A stretch of DNA of 23,402 nucleotides from CPC320 sp002684375 (GTDB lineage Bacteria; Pseudomonadota; Alphaproteobacteria; Rhodobacterales; Rhodobacteraceae): contig CBFIHZ010000045.1 in the NCBI GenBank assembly GCA_965662545.1, positions 1 through 23,402 of the forward strand, given 5' to 3'. Positions 15,193 through 23,166 of this stretch are shown here, one piece after another. Numbering within the stretch: the stretch's first letter is position 1; every line of letters begins with the position of its first letter. Both the position numbers and the translations under genes were made by a program. The notes below the pieces were generated by a model, which was not told where the DNA came from, did no database searches, and was given only the letters and a program-made list of their open reading frames with translations.

Positions 15193-15900
15193 TTACTTAC
15201 AGAGATCAAAAAAACTATGAGCACAGAAAAACGCTTCCCGCTTGATACCGGCCTCGGCAATCGCAGTCTCATCGTCTCCCCACTGTTCCGCTTGCCAAGA
15301 TTCGTCAACGCGCGATAAATTCCACAAATCTTCAACTTCTAGGTGATTTCTGGCAGCTGCAAGACCAATAACCAATGATCCAGACAAAGCCACTAAGTCG
15401 TGGAGAGCAGCCAGTTGGAACGTCGACATCGCATGCACATGGCGACGAAGCCGCGCCAGACTATCAGCAGGTTGCACCACCGGCATCAAACCAAAAGAAA
15501 CATTGAGCGGGGCCAGCAAAGCCCGCGCCGACCAACTCACCAAAGGATCCCAAGCCACCGCCTGCCGGTCTATTAGTGCTTGTGGCGTCTCGGCGCGATA
15601 ACATATCAGATCAAACTCGGCGTAATCCGCAACCAGATCTGCCACATGACTATGCGCCGGCGCCACCTTATCCAACGCCGAGTTTACCGTCCGGGTAAAA
15701 GGCATTTCGTCAGGCTTCACAACGTCAACCTGCGCCTGCCACTCCGTTGCAACAGCATCGGCAAGCGAACGCTTTGGCACGATAAAATCTGCTTTTGCCG
15801 GCGTTTTAAGGGCCCTGTCATCCAAATGCACCGTAAAGCCAGCCGTAGTTTGCACCACTGTCGCATCTTGCCAAAACCGTTTTTTCGTCCAGCTGCTCAT
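15193..15900 (-). CDS. ATP12 family F1-ATPase assembly chaperone
   Basis: This 235-aa protein matches the ATP12 family, which in mitochondria binds the F1 alpha subunit during ATP synthase assembly; alphaproteobacteria keep a homologue. Visible family features are KRFW near the start, FTVHLDDRALKTPAK, DLICYRAETPQALIDRQ, the W-DPL segment and EVEDLWNLSRVDE near the C-terminus. I chose ATG 15900, which has AGGAGG upstream and overlaps the preceding HAD stop by 4 bases. A TTG at 15915 is in frame but less likely. It is the last gene of the crcB run. Confidence 0.92.
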   Translation of the reverse strand: MSSWTKKRFWQDATVVQTTAGFTVHLDDRALKTPAKADFIVPKRSLADAVATEWQAQVDVVKPDEMPFTRTVNSALDKVAPAHSHVADLVADYAEFDLICYRAETPQALIDRQAVAWDPLVSWSARALLAPLNVSFGLMPVVQPADSLARLRRHVHAMSTFQLAALHDLVALSGSLVIGLAAARNHLEVEDLWNLSRVDESWQAEQWGDDETAIAEAGIKREAFFCAHSFFDLCK

Positions 15901-16580
15901 GCCGCCTCCTGCCAAAGAGTGTTTAATATAGAGGGTATCTGGACAAAATCATTGGCGATGTAATCGGCACACACAAGCCGATCCACCTCGTGATAGCCCC
16001 AAGTGACGCCTATCGCGTGCACACCCGCTGCACCTGCCATCTCCATGTCAAATTGAGTATCTCCGATCATCACCGCATTCTTCGCCGCGATCCCGGTCTC
16101 AGCCAGCGCCGCCTGCAACATTGCCGGATGCGGTTTTGACGGATGCACATCAGCACATTGTGCCGTGATAAAATAATCACGCAGCCCATGTTTATCCAGC
16201 AAAATATCCAGACCTCTTCGGGACTTCCCCGTTGCCACACCCAAAAGATATTCCGGTCTCGCCCATAAAGATTGCAGCACATCGCGGGCTTTGGGATAAA
16301 GTGGTGAAGACTGTGGGGTGCCATTAAACGCCCGCAAGCCCTTATAGGCGGTTTTATACCCTGCAACCAAATCTTCATAAAGGGGTTCAGCCAGACCCGG
16401 CATCAGCCGAACGACAGCGATCTCCAGTGACAGGCCGATAATACCAGTAATATCCAGCCGCTTGGGGGGCGTCAGGCCCAGCGCTTCAAAGCTCAGCTCC
16501 ATCGCGCGCACAATATCATCTTGGCTGTCCACTAGGGTGCCATCGACATCAAACAGAATCAATCTCAGCGGTCCGCTCAC
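15897..16580 (-). CDS. HAD-family hydrolase (phosphoglycolate-phosphatase-like)
   Basis: This 227-aa HAD subfamily IA phosphatase has motif I FDVDGTLVDS (nucleophile D11, acid D13), a helical cap, motif II VATGKS, K149 in SKPHP, and motif IV IGDTQFDMEMA (D174, D178). It resembles Gph/PpaX-type enzymes that hydrolyse small phosphorylated metabolites; the substrate cannot be set from sequence. The start is GTG 16580, overlapping the pseudouridine synthase stop (GTGA), and the stop overlaps ATP12 (ATGA). Both overlaps point to one transcript. Confidence 0.9.
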   Translation of the reverse strand: MSGPLRLILFDVDGTLVDSQDDIVRAMELSFEALGLTPPKRLDITGIIGLSLEIAVVRLMPGLAEPLYEDLVAGYKTAYKGLRAFNGTPQSSPLYPKARDVLQSLWARPEYLLGVATGKSRRGLDILLDKHGLRDYFITAQCADVHPSKPHPAMLQAALAETGIAAKNAVMIGDTQFDMEMAGAAGVHAIGVTWGYHEVDRLVCADYIANDFVQIPSILNTLWQEAA

Positions 16581-17620
16581 GCATCCTCCTCAAAGGGGTC
16601 ATCCGGCACGTCAGACACCGCCCATTGCACGGTCTCCCAAGTTTGCCGTATATGGTCCGGCAAGGGTGCGGTTAGCACTAACGCAGCTTTGCTGACAGGG
16701 TGTTCCAGACGCAAAGACCGCGCGTGCAAATGTAATTTACGACTGATGTCACCTCCAAGCTGCGCCCCCCAGCCATCGCCCGCATTTTCTTGTCCAGAAC
16801 CACCATATTTTCCGTCTCCGATAATTGGATGACCGATTTCGGCCATATGGGCGCGCAATTGATGGGTCCGGCCAGTGATGGGTGACAGCGCCACCCAAGA
16901 TGCGCGCTTGGCCAATGCGCTGAGCACAGCGTAATCTGTAGTCGCCCGTTTAGCACCCTCGGTGCTGTCAACATCACGCGGATGCACACAGACCATTTTT
17001 TCCGCCTCGCCCCCCGGCCCGTGACCGCCCGCTTTCATCAGGCCATATTTAATCGTGGCCATCTGCGGGCTGGGCACGCCCGCAACCGCTGCCCAATATA
17101 TTTTTCGCGTCGCACGATGACGAAAAGCTTCGGTCAGCGCACCGGCAATAGCACGGGTTCGGGCCATGATCAAAACACCCGAGGTGTCTTTATCAAGCCG
17201 GTGGACCAGCCGCGGTTTTTCATCATAGCCGAATCTCAATGCCTCGGACAAACCATCCACGTGCCTGGTTTGCTTGCTGCCACCCTGACTTGGCAAGCCA
17301 GACGGTTTGTTCAACGCGATGATATGATCATCGCGGTAAATAACGCAGGACTGAATCAGTTTGGCATCGGCCGGCGACATATCTGTCTTGGCCTGCGCAG
17401 AAATTTGCCCCGCCTCGGGCAGCGGTGGAATACGCACGCTCTGGCCAATTTGAAGCCGCGTTGCCGGCTTGACCCGCCCACCATCTACCCGCAATTCGCC
17501 CTTGCGGCATAATTTTTCAATTCGTCCCTGCGAGATATGCGGAAACGACCGCCGCAGCCAACGATCCAAACGCTGATCGTCATCACCTTCTTCGACCATG
17601 ATCATCTGTACCCGGCTCAT
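16577..17620 (-). CDS. RluA-family pseudouridine synthase (RluC-like)
   Basis: The 347-aa enzyme isomerises uridines in RNA, in this group usually 23S rRNA. An N-terminal S4 RNA-binding domain (about 17-60) precedes the catalytic domain with HRLDKDTSG (140-148; catalytic D143), RKIYWA, and RTHQLRAHMAEIGHPIIGDG from 251. Length and S4 domain fit RluC/RluD. The frame stays open upstream into the crcB gene, but the real start is ATG 17620, overlapping the crcB stop by 4 bases. A Gly-rich stretch (272-290, GGSGQENAGDGWG) looks like a lineage-specific loop. Target uridines are inferred only by family. Confidence 0.92.
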   Translation of the reverse strand: MSRVQMIMVEEGDDDQRLDRWLRRSFPHISQGRIEKLCRKGELRVDGGRVKPATRLQIGQSVRIPPLPEAGQISAQAKTDMSPADAKLIQSCVIYRDDHIIALNKPSGLPSQGGSKQTRHVDGLSEALRFGYDEKPRLVHRLDKDTSGVLIMARTRAIAGALTEAFRHRATRKIYWAAVAGVPSPQMATIKYGLMKAGGHGPGGEAEKMVCVHPRDVDSTEGAKRATTDYAVLSALAKRASWVALSPITGRTHQLRAHMAEIGHPIIGDGKYGGSGQENAGDGWGAQLGGDISRKLHLHARSLRLEHPVSKAALVLTAPLPDHIRQTWETVQWAVSDVPDDPFEEDA

Positions 17621-17970
17621 CCCCAAACCCCGCGCACAAACACAATGCCGCCAAAAACAGCTGCTAAAGACAGTATCACCGAGGCCAGGATATACCCCCC
17701 GGCAAAAATCACACGCCCGTCTTCTATCAATTTGAACGTATCCAGAGAGAACGCCGAAAACGTCGTAAAGCCCCCTAGAACCCCAGTCATTGCAAACACT
17801 ATCATTCGATCTGCGCCTTTCGCTGTCAGCACCACAAAAGCGACCCCCATCACAAAAGAGCCGATTATATTCACCGCCAGCGTCCCATAAGGAAACAGCA
17901 GAGTGATCGAAACCACATATCGCAAAGCCGCACCGATGGCACCGCCGCACGCCACATAAATAAACATCAT
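17617..17970 (-). CDS. crcB: Fluoride ion channel CrcB/Fluc
   Basis: The 117-aa, four-helix membrane protein exports fluoride as a dual-topology dimer. Hallmarks are GGAIGAALRY (9-18), TLAVNIIGSF (30-39, with the key Asn) and GGFTTFSAFSLDTF (66-79, with the Phe/Thr/Ser pore residues). It is the first gene of the crcB-pseudouridine synthase-HAD-ATP12 run. A promoter-like sequence sits so close that transcription may begin at or near its ATG (see 17977-18004). I see no fluoride riboswitch in the 186 bases upstream. Confidence 0.94.
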   Translation of the reverse strand: MMFIYVACGGAIGAALRYVVSITLLFPYGTLAVNIIGSFVMGVAFVVLTAKGADRMIVFAMTGVLGGFTTFSAFSLDTFKLIEDGRVIFAGGYILASVILSLAAVFGGIVFVRGVWG

Positions 17971-17976
17971 GGCGCG

Positions 17977-18004
17977 TCTGTATCTTCAGCGGACGGGATG
18001 TCAA
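17977..18004 (-). promoter_or_regulatory. Putative promoter of the crcB operon (possibly leaderless mRNA)
   Basis: On the minus strand TTGACA (17999-18004), 16 bases, then TACAGA (17977-17982). A start 6-8 bases after the -10 would fall on or beside the crcB ATG at 17970. There is no Shine-Dalgarno sequence before that ATG, which is consistent with a leaderless transcript. Confidence 0.5.
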
Positions 18005-18119
18005 GCCACACGCCTCGAAACACTACGTACCACAGAGCCGACACGCCCGACTGTAGCGCATGAAAGCTGATCGAAAAGTTTGCGTGTGAAGCCAGTTTGG
18101 CACCAGATGGCAAGCGTGC

Positions 18120-18140
18120 AAAATTTGCAGCCCTTGCAAA
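18120..18140 (-). terminator. Weak terminator after rarA
   Basis: In the minus direction TTTGCA-AGGGC-TGCAAA forms a 6-bp stem with a 5-base loop, followed by TTTT, about 17 bases after the rarA stop. The stem is AT-rich and short, so termination may be partial. Confidence 0.4.
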
Positions 18141-18156
18141 AATTAGACAACCCGCA

Positions 18157-19479
18157 TTAGGATTTACGACCTCGCTGTTTGACGAAATAATCCAGCCGCT
18201 TTTTCAATTCGCGTTCAAAGCCGCGTTCGACGGGTTGGTATAAAACCGGTCGTTTCATCGTGTCGGGAAAGTAGTTTTGCCCTGAAAACCCGCCCTCAAC
18301 ATCATGATCATAAGCATAACCGTCACCATAGCCTTGGTCTTTCATCAAAGAGGTAGGCGCATTTAGGATATGTTTTGGCGGCGGTTCTGATCCAGTCTGT
18401 TTTGCCGCAACCCGCGCCGCCTTATAAGCCAGATAAGTGGCGTTGGATTTTGGTGCCAGCGCCAAATAGGTCACAGCCTGTGCCAAAGCCAATTCACCCT
18501 CGGGGCTGCCCAGCCGTTCAAAGGTCTGCCAGCTTTGCAGGCAAATCGCCTGTGCCTGTGGATCTGCCAAACCGATATCTTCAACCGCCATACGGATGAT
18601 GCGCCGCGCCAGATAACGCGGATCCTCCCCACCCTCTAACATCCGGGCAAACCAATAGAGTGCCGCATCCGGATCAGAGCCACGCACCGATTTGTGCAGT
18701 GCCGAGATTAAATTGTAATGCGCATCGCCCGTTTTGTCGTATTGCGCCGCCCGGCGCATCAATCGGCTGCTCAGCGCCTTGACATCCAGCTTTGCCTTTA
18801 CCTTCCAGGCCGTGAGTTGTTCGATCAGGTTAAGCAAGGCGCGGCCGTCTCCATCGGCCATTTCCAACAGCGCCTCTCTGGCCTCACCGGTCAGAGGCAA
18901 TGCCGTGTCCAGTTCTTTTTCAGCGCGCTGGCACAACAGCTCAAGGTCGGCCAAAGTCAATCGCTCAAGCACCAGCACCTGCGCTCGCGACAGAATCGCA
19001 GCGTTTAATTCAAACGACGGGTTTTCCGTCGTTGCACCAACCAAAAGGATGGTTCCATCCTCCATGTGGGGCAAGAACCCGTCTTGCTGGGCTTTATTGA
19101 AACGATGCACCTCATCTACAAAAAGCAGCGTTCCATAGCCATTTTGATGACGAATTCTGGCAGCTTCAAACACTTTTTTCAACTCGGCCACACCGGTAAA
19201 AATGGCGCTGATTTGCACGAAATGCAGGTCGGTTTCACGCGCCAAAAGTCGTGCCATCGTGGTTTTACCCACCCCGGGAGGCCCCCAAAAAATAAGCGAT
19301 GAAAGCTGGCCCGAGGACAGCATCACCGACAGGGGCGCCTCGGGTCCCAACAACTGAGACTGCCCCACGACATCCGACATAGTTTTGGGCCTGAGCCGAT
19401 CAGCCAGCGGGCGGCAGGCAAGACCGGCACCGCTTGGTGGTCCGGAGGGCAGATCGGCATTGTCGAACAGATCAGACAT
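18157..19479 (-). CDS. rarA: Replication-associated recombination protein A
   Basis: The 440-aa AAA+ ATPase (RarA/MgsA/WRNIP1 family) acts at stalled replication forks. Walker A GPPGVGKTT (66-74), Walker B LLFVDEVHRF (118-127), the sensor-1 region GATTENPSFELN (148-159) and the C-terminal tetramer domain (GSDPDAALYW..., YGDGYAYDHD) are all present. RPLADRLRPK near the start is also typical. It starts 2 bases after the protease stop and so probably shares its transcript. Confidence 0.95.
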   Translation of the reverse strand: MSDLFDNADLPSGPPSGAGLACRPLADRLRPKTMSDVVGQSQLLGPEAPLSVMLSSGQLSSLIFWGPPGVGKTTMARLLARETDLHFVQISAIFTGVAELKKVFEAARIRHQNGYGTLLFVDEVHRFNKAQQDGFLPHMEDGTILLVGATTENPSFELNAAILSRAQVLVLERLTLADLELLCQRAEKELDTALPLTGEAREALLEMADGDGRALLNLIEQLTAWKVKAKLDVKALSSRLMRRAAQYDKTGDAHYNLISALHKSVRGSDPDAALYWFARMLEGGEDPRYLARRIIRMAVEDIGLADPQAQAICLQSWQTFERLGSPEGELALAQAVTYLALAPKSNATYLAYKAARVAAKQTGSEPPPKHILNAPTSLMKDQGYGDGYAYDHDVEGGFSGQNYFPDTMKRPVLYQPVERGFERELKKRLDYFVKQRGRKS

Positions 19480-19481
19480 GA

Positions 19482-20858
19482 CTACAACCTGAACCGAAGC
19501 AGAAGCTGCTGCCCCCCGCGCTGGGCCACCAATTCAATACGTCGACCGGCTTTTCGCAGCAAGCGCGCAACATCATCCGTATGGATGACTGGACGGCTGT
19601 TAATGGAGTAAATTACATCCAGCCGCTGCAGCCCGATACGAGGCCCCACCCGGCCCGCGTCGACAACAACAACCCCTTCAGTATTGAGCGGCAGTCCCAA
19701 TTCTGCAATCACCGCCGGGTTAATTTGCGAGATTTTTATCCCGCTCAGCACGTCTTCTGGTCCAAGGGTGCGCTCTGCCCGTGCCGGCGTTTCAGGCGGC
19801 GCAATCAGGTACAAATCAAGGTCGGACTCGACCCCATCATGAACCACGCTCAACCGGGCCGATGCGCCGATGCCCGCCACCGACATCCGGTACAGCATCT
19901 CGGCCGGAGTGTAGATCAATTGCCCATCAACAGCGGTGATTACATCGCCAACCTGCACGCCTGCCGCACGCAGTGGGCTGGCCGGATGCAGCGCGGTTAT
20001 AACAACGCCCCCGATTGAGACCAGTCCCAGCGTTTCAGACAAATCCGCGTCGGCGGATTGACCACTGGCCCCGGCCCAAGGCCGGGCGAAACTGCGGTTG
20101 CCCTGTTTTGACTGTTTGAGAAACTGTGCCACCAGCGAAGCGGGGATGGCAAATCCAATTCCATTTGACCCCCCCGATCGGGTCAGAATCGACGTATTAA
20201 CCCCAATCAAACGGCCGCTGGTGTCAATGAGTGCACCACCAGAATTACCCGGATTGATCGGGGCATCGGTCTGGATGAAATATCCGCGCGCATTACCAGT
20301 CACCGCGCCTGAGCGCGCCAACCCTGAGACGATGCCACTGCTCACCGTTTGCCCAACCCCAAACGGATTGCCAATTGCCAGTACCAGCTCACCCACTTCG
20401 ACCGTGTCGCTGGACCTTAAGGGTAAAAAGGGCATATCGCCTGCGCCCTGCAGCTGAAGGATGGCCAGATCACTTTCCTCATCTGCCAAGAGAACCTGCG
20501 CTGCAAATTCACGCCGATCTTGCAAAACCACACGTATATCTGTGGCCTGCCCCACCACATGATAATTCGACACCACGATCCCATCCGCCGACAGTATCAC
20601 ACCCGAGCCCAACGAGTTTTGAACCCGGGGCTTGAGTTGACCAAAATCGCTGAAAAAATCCCGGAAAAACGGGTCGGCACCGAAGGGGTTTTGGCGTTGC
20701 GCAACCACTCTGCGGGCGTAAATATTGACCACCGCGGGGGCCGCTTGCCGCACCAAAGGGGCAAAACTCAACTGAACCTCGCTCAGAGTGGACGGCACCC
20801 GGATTTCTGCGTCCAGCGGCAGAGCGAGCCAACATAAAAAAAGCCAGAGAAAACGCAT
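19482..20858 (-). CDS. Deg/HtrA-type periplasmic serine protease
   Basis: This 458-aa protein has a signal peptide (MRFLWLFLCWLALPLDA, cleavage near 17). The trypsin-like domain has the full catalytic triad H100 (SNYHVV), D130 (DEESDLAIL) and S206 (NPGNSGGAL). Two PDZ-type domains follow (about 250-350 and 370-458) that bind substrate ends. It belongs to the DegP/DegQ group, which degrades or refolds damaged envelope proteins. I chose ATG 20858, with AAAGGAG six bases upstream and a proper signal sequence. The frame is open to 20894, but that adds an unlikely 12-residue head. It lies between the rhomboid-like gene and rarA. Confidence 0.93.
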   Translation of the reverse strand: MRFLWLFLCWLALPLDAEIRVPSTLSEVQLSFAPLVRQAAPAVVNIYARRVVAQRQNPFGADPFFRDFFSDFGQLKPRVQNSLGSGVILSADGIVVSNYHVVGQATDIRVVLQDRREFAAQVLLADEESDLAILQLQGAGDMPFLPLRSSDTVEVGELVLAIGNPFGVGQTVSSGIVSGLARSGAVTGNARGYFIQTDAPINPGNSGGALIDTSGRLIGVNTSILTRSGGSNGIGFAIPASLVAQFLKQSKQGNRSFARPWAGASGQSADADLSETLGLVSIGGVVITALHPASPLRAAGVQVGDVITAVDGQLIYTPAEMLYRMSVAGIGASARLSVVHDGVESDLDLYLIAPPETPARAERTLGPEDVLSGIKISQINPAVIAELGLPLNTEGVVVVDAGRVGPRIGLQRLDVIYSINSRPVIHTDDVARLLRKAGRRIELVAQRGGQQLLLRFRL

Positions 20859-20917
20859 CACATCTCCTTTTGATGCTTTATAGATGAAAAGCACCCCGAA
20901 GTTTTACAAGTCATCAT

Positions 20918-21604
20918 TTATCCGCGGCGCAGCAGCTCCTGTATTTTACGCCACCCGCCGGGACCGACAAAAAACGACAAACAGAATCCAGCGGCAAACC
21001 CTGCTGCATCAGCCAGCCAGTCGTACGAGCCCCCGAACAGCACGCCAAACAGCAGTTGGATGCCCATCAAGGCCCCAATCAACGAAAATGCGCGCCGCTG
21101 GCTTTTGCCAAGAACACGCAAATGTATCCACTGCAAAAAGGTGAATGCGCCGATCAGGCCATACACCCCCGGAAAGCCGCCAATAAGCCAGTGCGGTTCG
21201 TTCAAAACATATCCGTATGCTGCAGCCCCAAAAACACCCGACATCAGGAAAATGGTCAGGGTCGCAATCGGTGAAAAGACCTCTCCAACCATTTTACCCA
21301 AAGCCAAAACCATAATACCCACAAACAGCGCATGGGTGAAACTTGCATGCACAAACAAAAACGCCACAAAACGAATCAGATGTTCGACAGGGTAGACCCC
21401 ATTAACCAGCATCCAATCCAAAATCTGGCCATTAAAGCCATAGGTTTCCACCGCTGCGACACGCCAACCCAAGGCATTGCTATCGCCAATAATACCCCGC
21501 GCGCCCAGCGCGAATACCACCTCGATCCCGATCATCATGATAAACAGCGCCGCCACAACGGACGGCAGTGGATTTATCGGGCTGACATTAGTGTCTTCTT
21601 GCAT
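20918..21604 (-). CDS. Rhomboid-family membrane protein, catalytic residues missing
   Basis: This 228-aa protein has about six membrane helices. The rhomboid fold is recognisable from FLFVHASFTHALFVG (82-96) in helix 2, the helix-4 region HWLIGGFPGVYGLIGAF (138-154) and the helix-6 region DWLADAAGFAAGF (195-207). In active rhomboid proteases the helix-4 motif is GxSG and helix 6 carries the catalytic His. Here the Ser position reads Pro (GGFPG) and the His position appears to be Asp or Ala (ADAAG). It is therefore most likely an inactive rhomboid that may bind membrane proteins without cutting them. It lies 59 bases before the Deg-type protease gene and diverges from trpS. Confidence 0.8.
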   Translation of the reverse strand: MQEDTNVSPINPLPSVVAALFIMMIGIEVVFALGARGIIGDSNALGWRVAAVETYGFNGQILDWMLVNGVYPVEHLIRFVAFLFVHASFTHALFVGIMVLALGKMVGEVFSPIATLTIFLMSGVFGAAAYGYVLNEPHWLIGGFPGVYGLIGAFTFLQWIHLRVLGKSQRRAFSLIGALMGIQLLFGVLFGGSYDWLADAAGFAAGFCLSFFVGPGGWRKIQELLRRG

Positions 21605-21620
21605 GGTATTAAGGTCCTAC

Positions 21621-21649
21621 TTGACGCAGTGTGCACCCATGGGTAAGCC
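21621..21649 (+). promoter_or_regulatory. Possible trpS promoter
   Basis: TTGACG (21621-21626), a 17-base spacer and TAAGCC (21644-21649) lie 40 bases before the trpS start, in the 85-base gap between divergent genes. The -35 is good and the -10 weak. Confidence 0.35.
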
Positions 21650-21689
21650 AGCCCCGCCCAACATGCAATTCAAACACGGAGATTTTACC

Positions 21690-22736
21690 ATGAGTGATGC
21701 GGTCCACACGCAAGCCTCTGAGAGCACCAGCTTCACACCCCGGGTGTTTTCCGGCATCCAACCTTCGGGCGGGTTAACTTTGGGCAATTACCTTGGTGCG
21801 ATCAAACGCTTTGTCGATATGCAGCAAAGCGGGGTTGAGACATTGTATTGCATGGTTGATCTGCACGCCATAACTGTCTGGCAGGATCCACAGACACTGC
21901 GCCACAACACCCGCGAGTTGGCCGCTGGGTATATCGCCGCTGGTCTCGACCCGGCAAAATCAATTCTGTTCAACCAAAGTCAGGTGCCCGAGCATGCGCA
22001 ATTGGCTTGGGTGTTTAATTGTGTCGCGCGCATGGGCTGGATGAAACGGATGACCCAATTCAAAGATAAGGCAGGCAAAAATGCCGAAAATGCCTCGCTT
22101 GGGTTGTTTGGCTATCCGGCGCTGATGGCGGCGGATATCTTAGCTTATCACGCCACCCACGTGCCGGTGGGTGAGGATCAAAAACAACATCTGGAGTTGA
22201 CCCGCGACATTGCCACCAAATTCAACCATGACTATGGCGTTGAGTTCTTTCCCATCACCGAACCGGTGATTGAAGGCGTGGCGACCCGGGTAATGAGCCT
22301 GCGCGACGGCAGCAAAAAAATGTCAAAATCTGACCCCTCGGATATGAGCCGGATCAATATGACCGATGACGCTGAGACGATTGCCAAAAAAATCCGCAAA
22401 GCCAAAACTGATCCCGACGGGCTGCCCTCTGAGGTAGCGGGTCTGGAAGACCGGCCCGAGGCCCGCAATCTGGTGAACATCTATGCCGCTCTGGCCGACA
22501 GCAGTATCGAGACGGTGCTCAGCCATGCTGGTGGAAAGCAGTTCTCAGAATTCAAGCCAATGCTGGTCGATATCGCCGTCGCAAAGCTTGCGCCAATTTC
22601 AACTGAAATGGCCCAGCTTATGCGGGATCCAGCTGCGATTGATCAGGTTTTGAAAGACGGGGCCGACCGCGCGGGAAAAATTGCTGCGCCGATCTTGGAA
22701 AAAACCTATAATATTGTTGGCATGCTCAAGAGTTAA
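21690..22736 (+). CDS. trpS: Tryptophanyl-tRNA synthetase
   Basis: The 348-aa class-I synthetase charges tRNA-Trp. The HIGH-like site is PSGGLTLGNYLGA (25-37), and KMSKS is at 210-214 in DGSKKMSKSDPSD. YPALMAADILAY and VPVGEDQKQHLELTRDIA are classic TrpRS segments. I chose ATG 21690 because GGAG lies about 8 bases upstream. An in-frame ATG at 21663 and more distant codons look non-coding, since they overlap the divergent rhomboid gene. Confidence 0.95.
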   Translation: MSDAVHTQASESTSFTPRVFSGIQPSGGLTLGNYLGAIKRFVDMQQSGVETLYCMVDLHAITVWQDPQTLRHNTRELAAGYIAAGLDPAKSILFNQSQVPEHAQLAWVFNCVARMGWMKRMTQFKDKAGKNAENASLGLFGYPALMAADILAYHATHVPVGEDQKQHLELTRDIATKFNHDYGVEFFPITEPVIEGVATRVMSLRDGSKKMSKSDPSDMSRINMTDDAETIAKKIRKAKTDPDGLPSEVAGLEDRPEARNLVNIYAALADSSIETVLSHAGGKQFSEFKPMLVDIAVAKLAPISTEMAQLMRDPAAIDQVLKDGADRAGKIAAPILEKTYNIVGMLKS

Positions 22737-22742
22737 GCATGG

Positions 22743-22813
22743 CCAGCGCCGTTTACCAAAGCCCTAACAAGCTCTGTCTAGCATTGGATCAGAAACTTAG
22801 GGGGCGGCGCTGG
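22743..22813. repeat. 9-bp inverted repeat separated by 53 bases after trpS
   Basis: CCAGCGCCG (22743-22751) and CGGCGCTGG (22805-22813) are exact inverted copies. They could pair in the trpS 3' transcript. The right copy overlaps the end of the possible remnant ORF on the other strand. No U-tract follows. Confidence 0.4.
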
Positions 22814-23012
22814 ACGGCGCGCGGATCATCAGCCCCGCATTTGTCAAAGTGGTCCAAAAGCCCGCAAAATATTCAAAGCCGGTGGCGATCCGCATGATGG
22901 CCTTGAGGTTGGGCTTTGCCAAATGTGCGGCGACGGACGGCTCAACTCCGACAAAGGCTAACTGAGGTGGTTCATAAAACAGTCGTACCGCCGCTTGAAC
23001 GGGACACAGCAA
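22797..23012 (-). pseudogene. Possible gene remnant or small unknown ORF
   Basis: A minus-strand frame ends at TAA 22797 and encodes LAFVGVEPSVAAHLAKPNLK, then AIMRIATGFEYFAGFWTTLT and NAGLMIRAP. It has good coding-style codon use in its last 50 residues. The only starts are poor (TTG 23012), and the upstream part looks less protein-like. It may be the C-terminal end of a deleted gene. I do not recognise the family. The remaining parts of the 430-bp gap (22737-23166) hold the inverted repeat at 22743-22813 and a possible promoter near 23120. Confidence 0.3.
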
Positions 23013-23119
23013 CAGACCATCCGAGAATTTGCCTCGCGCTGACCGCGACTAACCACTGCACAATTATACTATCTAAGGGTTGCAGGCCCCGCGATGATTT
23101 GCAAGGCTCTGGCCGAAAC

Positions 23120-23148
23120 GTGACGCCTAGCATTCACAGACTTACTAC
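23120..23148 (+). promoter_or_regulatory. Possible promoter of the aminotransferase gene
   Basis: GTGACG (23120-23125), 17 bases, TACTAC (23143-23148), about 18 bases before the ATG at 23167. Both hexamers are mediocre. Confidence 0.25.
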
Positions 23149-23166
23149 GCTTAAAAGGGTAACAAA

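Noticed and set aside
16577..18004. 475-aa reading frame extending the pseudouridine synthase to 18004
   Set aside because: The extra 128 residues are the shadow of crcB in another frame; ATG 17620 gives the normal family length and a 4-base overlap with crcB.
21477..21689. N-terminal extension of trpS
   Set aside because: It overlaps the divergent rhomboid-like gene, has no synthetase similarity, and ATG 21690 has a ribosome site.
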